Of a stretch of DNA of 64,000 nt, positions 23,230 through 33,984 are shown one piece after another. The notes under the pieces are model-generated. The model was not told the origin of the DNA. It made no database searches and was given only the letters and a program-made list of their open reading frames with translations. This stretch comes from Loripinus fragilis (taxonomy: Eukaryota; Mollusca; Bivalvia; Lucinida; Lucinidae): assembly GCA_964019695.1 (NCBI GenBank), contig OZ026528.1, positions 54,962,495 to 55,026,494 on the forward strand, given 5' to 3'. How positions within the stretch are numbered: position 1 is the first letter of the stretch; the number at the start of each line of letters is the position of its first letter. The translations under genes and the position numbers were made by a program.

Positions 23230-24030
23230 TTCTTCAATCTTGGCGGTGGTTATGTTGTTGTTGAATTGTTGTTGATTGTTACTCCCATTGTGGGATTCTG
23301 TAATTATTCTATGCGTTTTTGTGCGCTACTCTGTGTCCATTCTAGTTTTGCAATCATCTTGATGGGCAGGGATAATCCTAGAACGGGCATTTTGTGAGAA
23401 ATCTATTAATGCTTTGCCAAAATGGACTTTATTTTTGGATGAGCCCCATATACAAGCTATTCAAATCTCATGTCAATTATGCTCTCATGTGGATATTAAG
23501 GACTCTTGGGCCCATCCAATTTGCAAAGGAACCATAAAAAATTCAAATGGCCCATTAAAATTTGGAAATTTGCATGTATTTGAATTGGATATGGGCCATT
23601 GGTCCATTTTAAGGGCACATCATCATTTTGGGCCAGGATTATCCCTGGATGGATGGGAAGCGCAGTGGCTCAGTGGTAGATTGCTTGACTCAAGACCGAG
23701 GGGCCGCGGGTTTGAGCCTCACCGGCGTCACTGCGTTGTGGTCCTTGAGCAAGACACATTTATCCTAGCTAAGCACTGGTTCAACCCAGGAAGACCCGTC
23801 CCTGACTGAAAGATTGTTGATGGGACGTAAAGAATCAATCAATCATTATCCGTGGATGGGGAAGAGAGAGAGCTGGTTGCTTTGCTTTGTTTGTCTTCCT
23901 GATGTCTCGTGATTGCTGTGTGGCTCTTCCTCCCAATGCCATAGGTTTGTCTGCAGTTTGTGATTGTGGTATTTCCTGATCATACTCACTTACTATATTT
24001 ATGTTTTGGTAAAATAAATCGCTCCTGGAA
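23230..24030 (+). repeat. Dispersed repeat R5, plus copy with inserted sequence
   Basis: The left part (TTGTTGTTGATTGTTACTCC to CAATCATCTTGATGGGCAGG) and right part (GGGGAAGAGAGAGAGCTGGT to TTCCTGATCATACTCACTTA) together match the R5 copy at 16600-17140. About 470 bp, including SINE-1, lies between. Confidence 0.65.
23653..23844 (+). mobile_element. SINE-1 copy, best preserved, with 15-bp TSD
   Basis: GGAAGCGCAGTGGCTCAGTG (A-box region), GCGGGTTTGAGCCTCACC (B box), CCTTGAGCAAGACACATTTA, and GTTGATGGGACGTAAAGAAT with an (AATC)3 tail. The flanks ATTATCCCTGGATGG (23638-23652) and ATTATCCGTGGATGG (23845-23859) are a 15-bp duplication with one mismatch. Confidence 0.95.
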
Positions 24031-24177
24031 GTTACCAGCAATTTAGTTTTTGTCCCCAACAACAACCCAAAACATAGAACTAAACTAGTCTCTGTATCTG
24101 TTATTCAACAATATTAGCATAGATAAATACCAGTAAATACCAGTGAGACGTTCCATCGAATTGTCTTCCATACTTAC

Positions 24178-24264
24178 CCCATTGATATGTTGAAGCTTGG
24201 TTCATAATCAAGATCAGAATCTGAACTGTCTGACTCTTCATCTTCAGATGTATACATAGTAAGT
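24178..24264 (-). CDS. Candidate internal exon, 87 bp, acidic
   Basis: Minus strand: 3' splice site TTGTTTACAG, then an open stretch encoding LTMYTSEDEESDSSDSDLDY and EPSFNISMG, then a consensus 5' splice site GTAAGT. It ends in phase 2 (ATG GG) and the exon at 22819 begins with the completing G, so the two would splice in frame. It is probably the exon before that one. Another acceptor-flanked open stretch (24914-25004, ESDMSGVEEFPTVMLSAS) may belong to the same gene, but its exit phase does not obviously fit. No domain is recognised. Confidence 0.5.
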
Positions 24265-24539
24265 CTGTAAACAATGAAGCATATTTACTAGTATAATCCT
24301 TGCTTGGTAAGCTGTGGTGACTAAGCAGATTTATAGCTAGAAGTATAAAAGAAAATCCTGTATTTGTCTAATCGGGTGAATAAACCATCATAACCTGACC
24401 AAATACGTAACTCTATGCTTATCGAGCAATACCTATATTTGTTTTTTTCTACTCAAAACACATATCTTCCTACTTGTTGTGATGGACAAACTTCCAAGAG
24501 AAATAACTCAAAAAGTATAAATGTAAGTTATGGTTCGGG

Positions 24540-24870
24540 TGCTCTGAATGTCTTACATTGTTGATTGATATTTATATGAATTTTGCTGAAGATAGTTTGG
24601 ACGGTTTTCAAGCTATAGAGCTTACGCAATTTTTAATGCAAAAAAGTTCCAGGGATGGGATTCAATTGCTTATTCGTAAAGAGCTTGTGTTCAGTCACAG
24701 GACAGGGATCCCCCTCATCTATATTGATTTTAATACCAAAAATCATACGGCCAGTTAAGCAAATTTTTTTGGCCTGTGTTATGGATGCTCAGAAGAACCC
24801 TCTCGTTGAGACGGTTCTTTTGAGTACCCACAACATATGTTTAGTTGAGAAATATATATTTTTCAGACAA
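24540..24870 (+). repeat. M3 family repeat
   Basis: GAGACGGTTCTTTTGAGTAC followed by CCACAACATATGTTTAGTTG matches copies at 12.5, 49.2 and 63.3 kb. No gene is present. Confidence 0.6.
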
Positions 24871-25707
24871 TTTTTGTTATCCCATTACAAATAAATAGAA
24901 TGATGTAACTCATTTAGCTTGATTCAAGTCTTTTAGTTGAAATTGTATCACTAGCTGATAGCATCACTGTTGGAAACTCTTCAACTCCAGACATATCAGA
25001 TTCCCTATTGAAAAAAATACTTTTTTCATAAATGATAAATATAATGCCATACACAGGCCCAGGATATTTTGTCATGTGAAATGTTTATCGTCTAAAAGTT
25101 TGTATATAAAATTCTCATTTGGCCTTTTCACGAGAGACTAAAATACCAATATTACTATCTACTTAGCAGTTTGTTTCAATATTGAAAGTGACTTTGCATA
25201 TGGTACTACTTAGTAGCTAGTATTATAGATGATTTTACTCTGAACTATAACAGTCACCCTACTCTTCTATATTTAGAGAGGAATACCCCATGAAAAAAAA
25301 GCAATACCACACCGCATGGGTGTGGAAAAGCATAATTTTATACTTGCCCAGGGACAAGTAAATAACAATTATGTACTTGTCTGTAGAAAAATTTACTTCA
25401 TAATGCACAAATACATTAGCCTGGCCCCTTTTGTGCTGATACCAAATTTGTCCAATATGTGTACTTCTAGGGAGTATGGCATGCCCTCCTACCTTATCTC
25501 TACAATGCGTAGCCAAAATTGGTGGGTTGTTTGTTTTTTTGACGACGCTGATTTTTGAATTCCCATCTGTGGGCTATTTCCTTCTCCAGATTGAAGCTGT
25601 GGAAGATTCTGTTTTAAAGCACAGTAATTGCTACATTGTGAGTAAGTGAGGCTACTAAAAGTAGTTTAGGCTTTCCGCCTAATTTACTAAGCAAAACCTT
25701 GTTTTTA
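24871..25707. other. Intergenic stretch
   Basis: No gene is recognised apart from the weak open stretch 24914-25004 noted with the 24178 exon. Confidence 0.4.
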
Positions 25708-25800
25708 GCTCATCTGAGCCGAAGGCTCAAGGTGAGCTATTGTGATCGGTCTTTGTCCATGGCTCGACCATCCGTCCGTCGTGGGATACTTTTTCTTTAG
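25708..25800 (+). repeat. Hairpin-headed GTCCGTC repeat relic
   Basis: AGCTCATCTGAGCCGAAGGC folds with GCTCAAGGTGAGCT, followed by GGCTCGACCATCCGTCCGTC. This is a very common repeat head in bivalve DNA (from memory). Confidence 0.65.
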
Positions 25801-26649
25801 GCAGAGTCTAGGGGTATGGATCCGTACCTCTAGCATGTGTGGCTAGTGATACTGATCTGTATCTTTAGCCTCGGAGACTATGTATGTACAGCTTTATAAT
25901 CCTAATAATATATTTTTTAGAAATACAGATAAGATGTGTCTAATTGTTATCATTATAAAATCGTTGGAAATGACAACTTTGATAATTGTATGTTTGTTTG
26001 TTTTTTGTCATACAGGGTGGGCCATTATTTGAGATCCTGGGACAATGGCCCGGGCCCACCATAAATCTGAAGCCCTGGAGCCAGCATTGTGGACCCAGTT
26101 CAGCAAACATTGTAGACCCAGAACACTTGGAACAGTCTGATCAGGGTCCACAATATGCAACTTTTGGGCCCACTATTCTGCTGTAAAATTACTGTTCAAG
26201 TTTAAGGACGATTACCATAATTTTCCTAAAATAACAGACACATGGAAAAACTATTAGTTTAGTTAAAGTTGTTTTATCATAGCCAAATACCTTGAAAAGG
26301 TGCGGTTGTACAAAAATAGCAAACAAGAGTGGACCCTGACCATCATGAGCAGTCTGATCTGGGTCATCACTGTTTGCCAAGACTTATCTGTCCGAAAACT
26401 TAGGATCATTACGGTTTTGCAGTTTTTTTTCTCATGTCTGAATTTTAGGATAAATTAAGGCACATGTAGACCCCTTAAAATCATAAATTTAATTTTTCTA
26501 AAAATTGGGACCTCTGAAAAAACCTCACAAATTCCTAGTCATTTTAGTATGATTTTACAGCAGAATAATGGGTCCACAGGAAGCAGTCAGACAGTCTGGA
26601 AATTTAGGCTCATTACTCTTACAGAAACCTAATAATTATATGAACTTCA
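25801..26649. repeat. Intergenic with GGGCCCA-rich short repeats
   Basis: TTTGGGCCCACTATTCTGCT (26164) has relatives near 26575 (inverted) and 28080 (GGACCCATTATTTTGCTGCT). CAGTCTGATC words recur. No gene is present. Confidence 0.4.
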
Positions 26650-27690
26650 CATGTTAAATCACCTGCCTAATCTTTCCGTATACAAGGAGGCATGAAGTTT
26701 GTCAGGAAACTACAGGCAAACCATATCTGGTTGATTGATTACATTTGTGCAAAACTAATACAACCACTCCAAATTTTGAAGCTTTTAATTCCTCTGATTG
26801 CTCTTTCTACATGAACTCGATGAGTTGCAATTTTCTGGACCACCAGATTTAGCAAAAGGGGGATATTCAGTTAAAGACCGGTCTCTTTTCTGATGTCAAA
26901 ACCTTTGTCTCCCATGATACCATCACCCTCCTTCAAGTACCCAGTGGCAACAAGCTGTTTTAGTAAGGACTGCAGACCTGACTGTATAAAAATTTGCTTA
27001 TCTGATATTGCACCTGCAAAAAGAGTAGAACTAAAAATGACAGAACCCCTTTGATCTACAACCCTTTAAGAGTGTTTGTGGATTCATAGTTGCTATAAGT
27101 TTGTGTTAGTGCTTTTAGTGATGACGGTTTTGGAATTTTGAGTTCTGTACAGTCTGCTATGGCAAAAGTGCCAGGGAATTCCTTTCTGTACTGTTCTGGC
27201 ATTTTTGCATACTGGACTTTCATTGGTGGCCATATGGAAACTTCACCAAACCTAAGAAACCTGTAATTTACCCAGGAGTTGAAAATCACTCCGGCAGTCT
27301 TTGAGGTAATCCCAAACCGAAATGCCAGATCTGCTAAATCCATGTCATTTCTCAGCTTACACAATATCTAGAATAACTGATTCTGTAAGCTGAGGGTCTT
27401 GACTTGGCTAAGATTCCCTTTGCCAACATATGTCAGGGGCACTGTCTCCTCTTCTGGCATCTGGAATTTGTAAATACTTAAAAAGGGTTCCTTCTTGAAT
27501 CCTGTATAATATGTTAACAACTTCTCATCATCAGTAACACTTTCTACACTGAAACTAGTACTTGTCTTAATATTTTGCTTCATAAAACACATTCTCTTTC
27601 TTTCGCGTTTAACTCCTTCTGTAGATCTACATGTTCCAAAGAGGTCTCGCCTTTGAAAGGTCTCTTTTAAGCATTTCATTTTCAGCCGGG
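26650..27690 (-). pseudogene. PIF/Harbinger-ISL2EU transposase (DDE_Tnp_4), second copy type
   Basis: Pieces in order on the minus strand: ENEMLKRDLSKA (start of coiled coil, near 27690), DDEKLLTYYTGFKKEPF, LSLQNQLF, then the HTH CKLRNDMDLADLAFRFGITS, AIADCTELKIPKPSS (first D), SNYESTNTLKGL, GIMGDKGFDI (second D), and ERAIRGIKSFKIWSGCISF (E) with SINQIWFACSFLTNFMPP as tail. Frameshifts fall near 27640, 27365 and 27055, and stops near 26880 and 26740. It differs in sequence from the copy at 12.6 kb. A YqaJ nuclease relic lies divergently at 28330, the pairing expected for ISL2EU elements. Confidence 0.85.
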
Positions 27691-28329
27691 AGGCTCAGCA
27701 TGTGCATCGGTTCTATCCCTGAAACAACAGAACAATTTCTTAGTCTTGAACTGAAAACAACCTCCAAATAAGACTAAAAGAAGTTCATAATCATCAATTC
27801 ATGTTGGTCAGTAAAGGCTAAACCAAAGTATTTTCTAGCGTTTATATACATGCAGATTTACTCATGATGAAGCAAACAGAGTCTGTAGACCTTTCTACTA
27901 TGTGCAACATAAAACACCTGTGTTGCCGCTACACCAACCAGACAACCAACCTTGTTTTTTTTGTGCCGACCCTGCAATTATCCTCCAATTATCACTGAAT
28001 AACCACCTTATTTCTTGCTCTTAGGTAATGTTAAAAAATTATGGTTCCAGATCAGGGTCTATAGTGTTTATCATTCTGTCTAAGTCTGCATTTTTTGGAC
28101 CCATTATTTTGCTGCTGCTCAAGTTTGGGGGTGATTTATATTTCAGCTTCTTTTTTTCATGTGTCCAAAATTTAGGAATATTAAAGTACATTTATCTGAA
28201 AAACTTTTATTTTCCAGGCTGTATTTTTTGAGCCAAGAGATTCAGCAACAGTAGGGACTACATGTGGTGATCTGATCTTACCCCGAACCGCCATGGTTAC
28301 TCTTAATGATCAGCGTGGAATAATCAATC
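27691..28329. other. Spacer between divergent transposase and YqaJ relics
   Basis: No coding signal. Contains a GGACCCATTATTTTGCTGCT repeat near 28080. If both relics belong to one element this would be its central promoter region, perhaps enlarged by insertions. Confidence 0.4.
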
Positions 28330-28701
28330 TAATGAGAAAAGAACAATGCATACAGATTGAACAAAAAAAAAACTATGAGATCAGGCAGAAAGCCAAGATT
28401 GGTTTGAAGCAAGAAAGAACAGACTAACTGCATCGAATTTTGGTTTAATTGTAAAACGTCAAAAAGTCACCGACAAATTCATACATACTTCACTGCAGCC
28501 GAAAAAATTCAACAGTGCAGCAACATCATACCGAAAAAAACAATGAGAAAAGTGCCATTCAGAAATATATAAAGAATCTGGAAATAATGTTCATGACTGT
28601 GGTTTTGTAATCAATGAGAAGTTTCAATTCATTGGAGCTACTCCTGATGCAAAAGTATGTGAAGATGGTAGCACCGGAATAGTTGAGGTGAAATGTCTCT
28701 A
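28330..28701 (+). pseudogene. YqaJ-type exonuclease fragment
   Basis: Reading frames around 28375-28700 give QDWFEARKNRLTASNFGLIV, KRQKVTDKFIHTSLQPKKF, NSAATSY, then after a one-base slip VHDCGFVINEKFQFIGATPD, AKVCEDGSTGIVEVKCLY. These are the three YqaJ/lambda-exonuclease signatures: ExRKxRLTASNFG, the GATPDAxV aspartate, and the EVK catalytic pair. Such nucleases digest DNA 5' to 3' and are encoded by ISL2EU-type transposons as a second protein. The frame is broken near 28535, and a mariner-like element begins right after the EVK motif. Confidence 0.85.
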
Positions 28702-29205
28702 CGAGGGGGTATCCAGAAATTCGTGGACAACTGAATATTTTTTTCATGCATTATCGTACCTTTTTATGAAAACTTCACATCTTAAACATTCATAACTTGA
28801 GCACCTACAAGTTATAAATCAAATAGATTTGGATGTTCATACAAAAGTTACAGTCACCATAGCAACGTTCATATACGGGAAGTATGGCACTGCAAATTTT
28901 CAAACAATGATTTTGGTTTTCATATTAATTAGAATTATGAATTTTCTTCAAATTCCGCGGGAAATGTTTTATAACTGACGTGACGTCATTAGCGGTTGCA
29001 AACGTCATTTTCATTATGTATAATGCGCACCCATTCTAAAAACAGAGAGTTTTGAATTCAAATGGTAAACTCGATTCTACGTGAAAATGGCGACTGACGA
29101 AAAGTTAAAACAACGGGCAACTATTAAATTATGCGCGGGTCTTGGGCATACACCAGTTCAAACAATGGAAATGTTAAATAGATCGACGAAAAAGCCATCC
29201 GTTGA
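28702..29205 (+). mobile_element. Mariner-like element, 5' part
   Basis: It starts directly after a TA dinucleotide with CGAGGGGGTATCCAGAAATT, a mariner-type terminus. At 29083 an ATG opens MATDEKLKQRATIKLCAGLG, HTPVQTMEMLNRSTKKPSV, which looks like the N-terminal helix-turn-helix of mariner transposases. The frame ends at 29230 and the catalytic domain is absent. Confidence 0.6.
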
Positions 29206-29530
29206 ACAAAGGCGCTGCCAGAGCTCTAGATAAGAAGATACATAATGTCTTTAAATGACATCTTATCCTGAACCACTGGTCCAAATCTCATATGACTTCA
29301 CATGAATGTTCATCATGATGCCCTCTTTCAAAATTGCTTAAATGGTTCTGCTCCACCAAACAAAAGAGTTCCAGATAAGAAACCTTTTAAATGACATCTC
29401 GTCCTGAGCCAATGACCCAAATTCAAAATTATTTCACACAATTTTCTCATAAATTGCACAAATGGTTACGCTCCACTGAACAAAATGGCTTTCAGAGCTC
29501 CAGATAAGAAATTCCTTTATACAGCATTTC
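29205..29530 (+). repeat. Tandem repeat, about 140-bp units
   Basis: AGAGCTC(T/C)AGATAAGAA and TTTAAATGACATCT(T/C)(A/G)TCCTGA recur near 29215, 29365 and 29495, with ATGGTT(C/A)(T/C)GCTCCAC between. Confidence 0.6.
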
Positions 29531-29566
29531 AAAAAGATCTCTTAAACAGCAAGCAATCAAGCAAAC

Positions 29567-29569
<3 letters not shown>

Positions 29570-29662
<93 letters not shown>
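29570..29662. repeat. (AT)n microsatellite
   Basis: About 93 bp of uninterrupted AT dinucleotides. Confidence 0.97.
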
Positions 29663-29665
<3 letters not shown>

Positions 29666-29789
29666 TCTATTTTCACATATTCTTTAACTATATAAAATAT
29701 ATATAAAACGCTAAGTGTCACTTTGTTCAAAGTCAATTGTAACGTGTTCCCTTACACCACCACCGTTACCATATGTCACAAGGACTCCA

Positions 29790-30050
29790 TCATCTCAGAC
29801 CAGCCTGGACTAAACCATAGCAACTTTGCACCAGACCAGGTTGTCCCAAACCATACATTATAACAGACTGCACCAGACTAGTCCACACAGACCATATACA
29901 TAACGGGCACCACCAGACCAGTCCACACCAGACCTTGTAGTGTGATTTATACCACACCAGACCAGACCAGTCCACACCACACCATATAGCGTAAGGGATA
30001 CTACACCATACCAGTCCGCACCAGACCATAATGTTATGTAGATTCACTCA
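29790..30050. repeat. Minisatellite rich in CACCAGACCAG
   Basis: Roughly 55-60 bp units built on CACCAGACCAGTCCACACCA and ATACATAACG-like spacers, about four copies. The open frame across it is low-complexity and not a gene. Confidence 0.8.
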
Positions 30051-30069
30051 TCATAATTTACTTATGTAT

Positions 30070-30310
30070 ATAACGGACGCCGCACAGGCAAAGTTAGCGC
30101 CGCACAGGCTATATCAACGCCACACAGGCAATGTTAACGCCACACAGGCCATATTAACGCCACACCGGCCATATTAACGTCACGCAGGCCATAGTAACGC
30201 CACACAGCCATATTAACGCCACATTGGCAATAGAGTTAAACCACACAGGTAATAAAGTTACGCCACACAGACTAAGTTACACCACACAGAAAATTTAGCA
30301 ACTTCACACA
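30070..30310. repeat. 20-bp minisatellite CGCCACACAGGCCATATTAA
   Basis: About twelve head-to-tail units with point changes and a decaying 3' end (ACGCCACACAGACTAAGTTA). Confidence 0.9.
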
Positions 30311-30660
30311 GGCTAGCTAGATCTACATAATTGAATGGCTGGTATATTGCATAACAGTGTAGATTCTAGAGTTGACGTAAAAAGCCACAAAGAGCCACAG
30401 TTGTGTTGAATCGCTTCGTCTGTTTCTCTCAAAAGCCAAACAATGAATGAACCATCACTTCCACTACAAAATCACCAGTTTAAAACAACTCACCGATAAA
30501 TTCATGCATCGTCAAAGCTCCAGCATAATACACTCTACCACCAAAACTCAGTGTCCCAGATATGCATAGTTTCAAAACTGTCACAATTATTTGACACATG
30601 GTAAGTCTATTTAGTGTTGGTATTCCTTGAATTTTACTTCGTGTTTGTGATTTGCCTTAC

Positions 30661-30939
30661 TCATGTTGAAAAAATGTCCATTTCTGCCACATACATTATT
30701 AACCTCATTTTCTTCCTACCACATGTTAAAACCAGACGGTTCATTCTAGTTAGATCTTCATGCGGAAAGATTTGCGTACCGTTAAACTGTTTCTTATTTT
30801 GCAGAACTACATTTCCTTTCAGCTTGGACTGAATTGTCATTATAATTGGTCTATGAGACCCTGGTTTCTCAAACCGATCTTCAGCTAGATGAGCATCACA
30901 GATTGCTTGCCTAGAGGGCCTCAGGCCGCAATCCTTCAT
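30661..30939 (-). pseudogene. ORF1-like nucleic-acid-binding fragment
   Basis: The frame encodes MKDCGLRPSRQAICDAHLAE, SHRPIIMTIQSKLKGNVVL and FPHEDLTRMNRLVLTC. The RPIIxxFxSxxKxxxVxxNKxxxxGTxIFxxEDLT pattern resembles the central domain of some LINE ORF1 proteins, but I cannot name the family. Upstream sequence to 31128 is out of frame. Confidence 0.4.
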
Positions 30940-31127
30940 GAGGCGGTCGAAAAAACAGTGATTGTTAAAACTGTTTGGGGCTGAGGCAGACTGTCTTTTT
31001 CCTCGGTGCTAAATTCAAATGGCTGCCCCAAACTTTTCTGTTGGGGGGTCTCCAGCATAGAAACCAGGATCTGCCAGTGCAAGAGGGCCATGATCCCAAT
31101 GCCGGAGGGCTTAAGAGATAGGTCATT

Positions 31128-31730
31128 TTAGGGCACTTGAATTTGCTGAGCTGTGCAGAGCTCCTTAATGGCGGCCTGGAGGGGTTTTACAGGGTCCTCT
31201 CTCCCGGATATAGACAGGCTGTCTACATACACATGGAGGCCCTGCAGTCCTCTAGAGGCCCCCGTCAACCACCTGGACATCAGTTTCAGGGCTGCCAACC
31301 GTCTGAAAGTGATTCCCTCAACCAAAACCTCCATCCTAAACACCTGGTATGTGACAACCAAAGGCATTTCTAGCACTAAGGTCTGCCCCACACTCAGCCA
31401 CCAGGCACTTTTCAGGCTTTGTAGTAGCAGAAGGTCCACCCCAAGACTGCCCCATAGCAGGAGAACCTCGCCTTCTCTTCTCCGGATGAGAACGACCCTC
31501 CTGTCATGTATGGCGACCTCCCTCCATCTTACCTTTTTTGTTACTGCTTCTCTCACGCCCAACCGCTCCACCTTGCTTAGAAGCCCTGGGAGGATTCCGG
31601 ATAGTTTCTTCTGCAGGCCTCAAAGTCTGATTGGCCAAGGATCTAAGTTTCTGGGCCAGGGGAAACGCACTAGTGTCCGCCTCCAACAATGCTGCAGGAG
31701 GGTGTATGATGACACACGGTGCAGACATTT
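31128..31730 (-). pseudogene. Zinc-finger-like ORF relic of mobile-element type
   Basis: Starting near 31728 one frame reads APCVIIHPPAALLEADTSAF, PLAQKLRSLANQTLRP and, past one TGA, KCLVAECGADLSARNAFGC followed by HIPGV. After a frameshift it continues RLAALKLMSRWLTGASRGLQ, GLHVYVDSLS. The C-x4-C...C-H-x-PGVF segment followed by a WL...L..YVD helix resembles zinc-finger proteins repeated in mollusc genomes, probably mobile; the family name is unknown to me. Stops and a frameshift make it inactive. Confidence 0.45.
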
Positions 31731-31739
31731 TTGAAACAA

Positions 31740-32245
31740 GAAAAAGAGAAGCCTCTGACAGGGTTTTCCCTCACTGTTTTATTTCAGGAGTCCTTGGGAC
31801 CCTCATCTTTTGTTTTTGAGAGTACAGGGATCAATGTGGAAATGCATTATATTATCTATGTATGACCTTACTGTAGAGACTGAAATATGCTGAGTGTTAC
31901 AGGACACTGGACTGTGTGATATTAAAAAGCTATAATAAACAATAAATGGTTAAGTCCATCCATCCAGTGATACTGTTTGATAAAACCAATCACTAACAGA
32001 AAAACTAACAAACTGAACAATATGGCCTACATAGTATAATAGCCTATTATAGGCCAAAGCAGATGACTAGAATTTGTAAATGACTTTCCTGAATTTGCTA
32101 GACTGAAATTAGACTGAAATTGAATTAGAAATTGACTGTTGCTTACTGGCCAAAGCAGATGACTAGAATTTGTAAATGACTTTTCTGAATTTGCTAGACT
32201 GAAATTGAATTGACTTTCTGTTTACAGTTTAAAATAGTAACAGAA
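31740..32245. repeat. Non-coding; 60-bp direct duplication
   Basis: GGCCAAAGCAGATGACTAGA and the following 40 bp occur at 32052 and again at 32151, about 99 bp apart. No gene is present. Confidence 0.7.
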
Positions 32246-32251
32246 AGTAAA

Positions 32252-33830
32252 TTACTTCAATCTAGGTTTCATGTTCTCGAATAGTCTAGCAGCCACGGGG
32301 AAATCAAACTGATCCACATCTGGACCAACAAGTTTGATGAACATCAACCTGTTGAGCCTCTCAGGATTAAGTCTATTCCTGACCTTAGTTTTCAGTGCAT
32401 TCTGCACTGAAAACCCTCGCTCACATGGAGCAGATGATACTGGAATGATCAGAGCCAATCTGGCAAGGTTTGCAAAGTCTGGATACTGATCATTTAACTC
32501 TGTAATCAGTTTGCAACAAAACTGGGAAAATGATAGTGAACCTTTGTATGATTTTTTTAGGTGCTTAAAGACCAAAAATGCAGCCTGGGCCCTATTCCTA
32601 TCGGTTTCATTTTGAAAATAGGCACTAAGGGTATCAAGTTGGTCTTTACTATACTGCTGAATGTCAGCATGAAAGTTTGGGTACCTCATTGGATTGAGAA
32701 GAGTGTCAAGACATTCAAGCAGGTCAATATCGTTTTTTGGGAATCTAGCACCGAAGTACTCTTTCAGAGTATTCTGGTATGATTCTCTAAAATTTGAAAA
32801 CCTATTCGAAGTTGATTGTTATCAGTAATATCAAGTTCTTTACACCTGCAGCAGGGACATTCCCCAATGCTCTGAATACTTCATCAACCTGATCAGACCT
32901 AACTTTCATGGCCTCAAGGGTATTGGTTGTACTTTCTATGCAGTGTCTAATATGTGAAAAATCAACAGAGTCTTTTTGAAATGATAGACTTAGAACCCCT
33001 ATTTTGCAATTAAATGAAACAGCCCAATGGCTTAAGGATCCTTTTCAACTTCCAAAGACATTACAATGGCATCATAGCTTGTGAAAACCTTTTTCACACA
33101 AGCTTCAACTGATAGCCAGCGGACAGATGTAGGCTCTGCTACTTGCTGAGCTTTTCCATGTAAGAGAACCTAAAGCTCACGTAATCGATCATATCTGGGC
33201 TGAGAGTTTGTGTAGTAGTCATACAGGGAGTGAATCTTGGAATGATATGATTTGCAAGATTCAATGTTCTTGCCAGCCTGAGAAACAGCCAAATTCAAAC
33301 GATGAGCAACGCAATGAATCTGTACAAGTTCTGCATTTCGTCGTTTTAATTTAGCTCCCAAGCCATTAAGTCTCCCTGTCATGACTGCCGCACCATCTGT
33401 GCCCAGCCCAAAGACCTTTTCAAGATTTTCTGTGCATATATGCTTAGAAACTCTACAAGAGCATCTTTAATCCCTGAGGCTTTACTGTCAGTAATATGTT
33501 TGTTGCCTAAAAAGGCCACAGTGGCTTGTCCATTTTCAATAAATCTAATATAAATGGCCAATTTCTTTTCAACAGAGATGTCGCAAGTTTCATCCAACAT
33601 TACTACTAAATAGGGGCTGTTATTTATTCTATTTATCAAATCTTACTCAACTACATTTTTAAAACACTGTTCAAACTCACTCAGTATCTCTGGCTTTTTA
33701 TAATAGTCACAGGAAACGCCATTCAAAACCTGGACATGCATCAAATCTTCAAAGTTTCTGCTAGCAATATCATTTTTGCCATGACATACACAAGTCGCAT
33801 TTGCTTGATATAATTTTCTATTTTATCGAA
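32252..33830 (-). pseudogene. hAT-superfamily transposase (DUF4371/dimerisation type)
   Basis: Minus strand, several frames: ANATCVCHGKNDIASRNFED near 33800; SPYLVVMLDETCDISVEKKL (first catalytic D region); GTDGAAV-like sequence across the frameshift near 33380; KRRNAELVQIHCVAHRLNLA (the CxxH..N region); FRALGNVPAAGVKNL; and the C-terminal dimerisation domain FANLARLALIIPVSSAPCER followed by GFSVQNALKTKVRNRLNPER. A TAA at about 33645 and frameshifts near 33380, 33170 and 32690 disable it. The block order is complete from the N-terminal third to the end. hAT transposases excise and insert with 8-bp target duplications; the termini were not found. Confidence 0.9.
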
Positions 33831-33984
33831 CTGCAGTGCAGTATTCCTGATTACATCTTTTTGTAGGATTCTGCCATATTGCCATATTCTGTGTATTCAG
33901 AAGATCAGTTTCAATGAGACTGATCATGTAAACACCCGAAATATTAACAAATATACACTCAAATGTGTTGGTTTATGAACCTAT

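Noticed and set aside
29790..30047. Trp/Gly-rich open frame on the minus strand
   Set aside because: It reads through a minisatellite; composition follows the repeat, with no domain.
31153..31734. 193-codon plus-strand open frame
   Set aside because: No protein character; the minus strand carries the zinc-finger-like relic with recognisable motifs.
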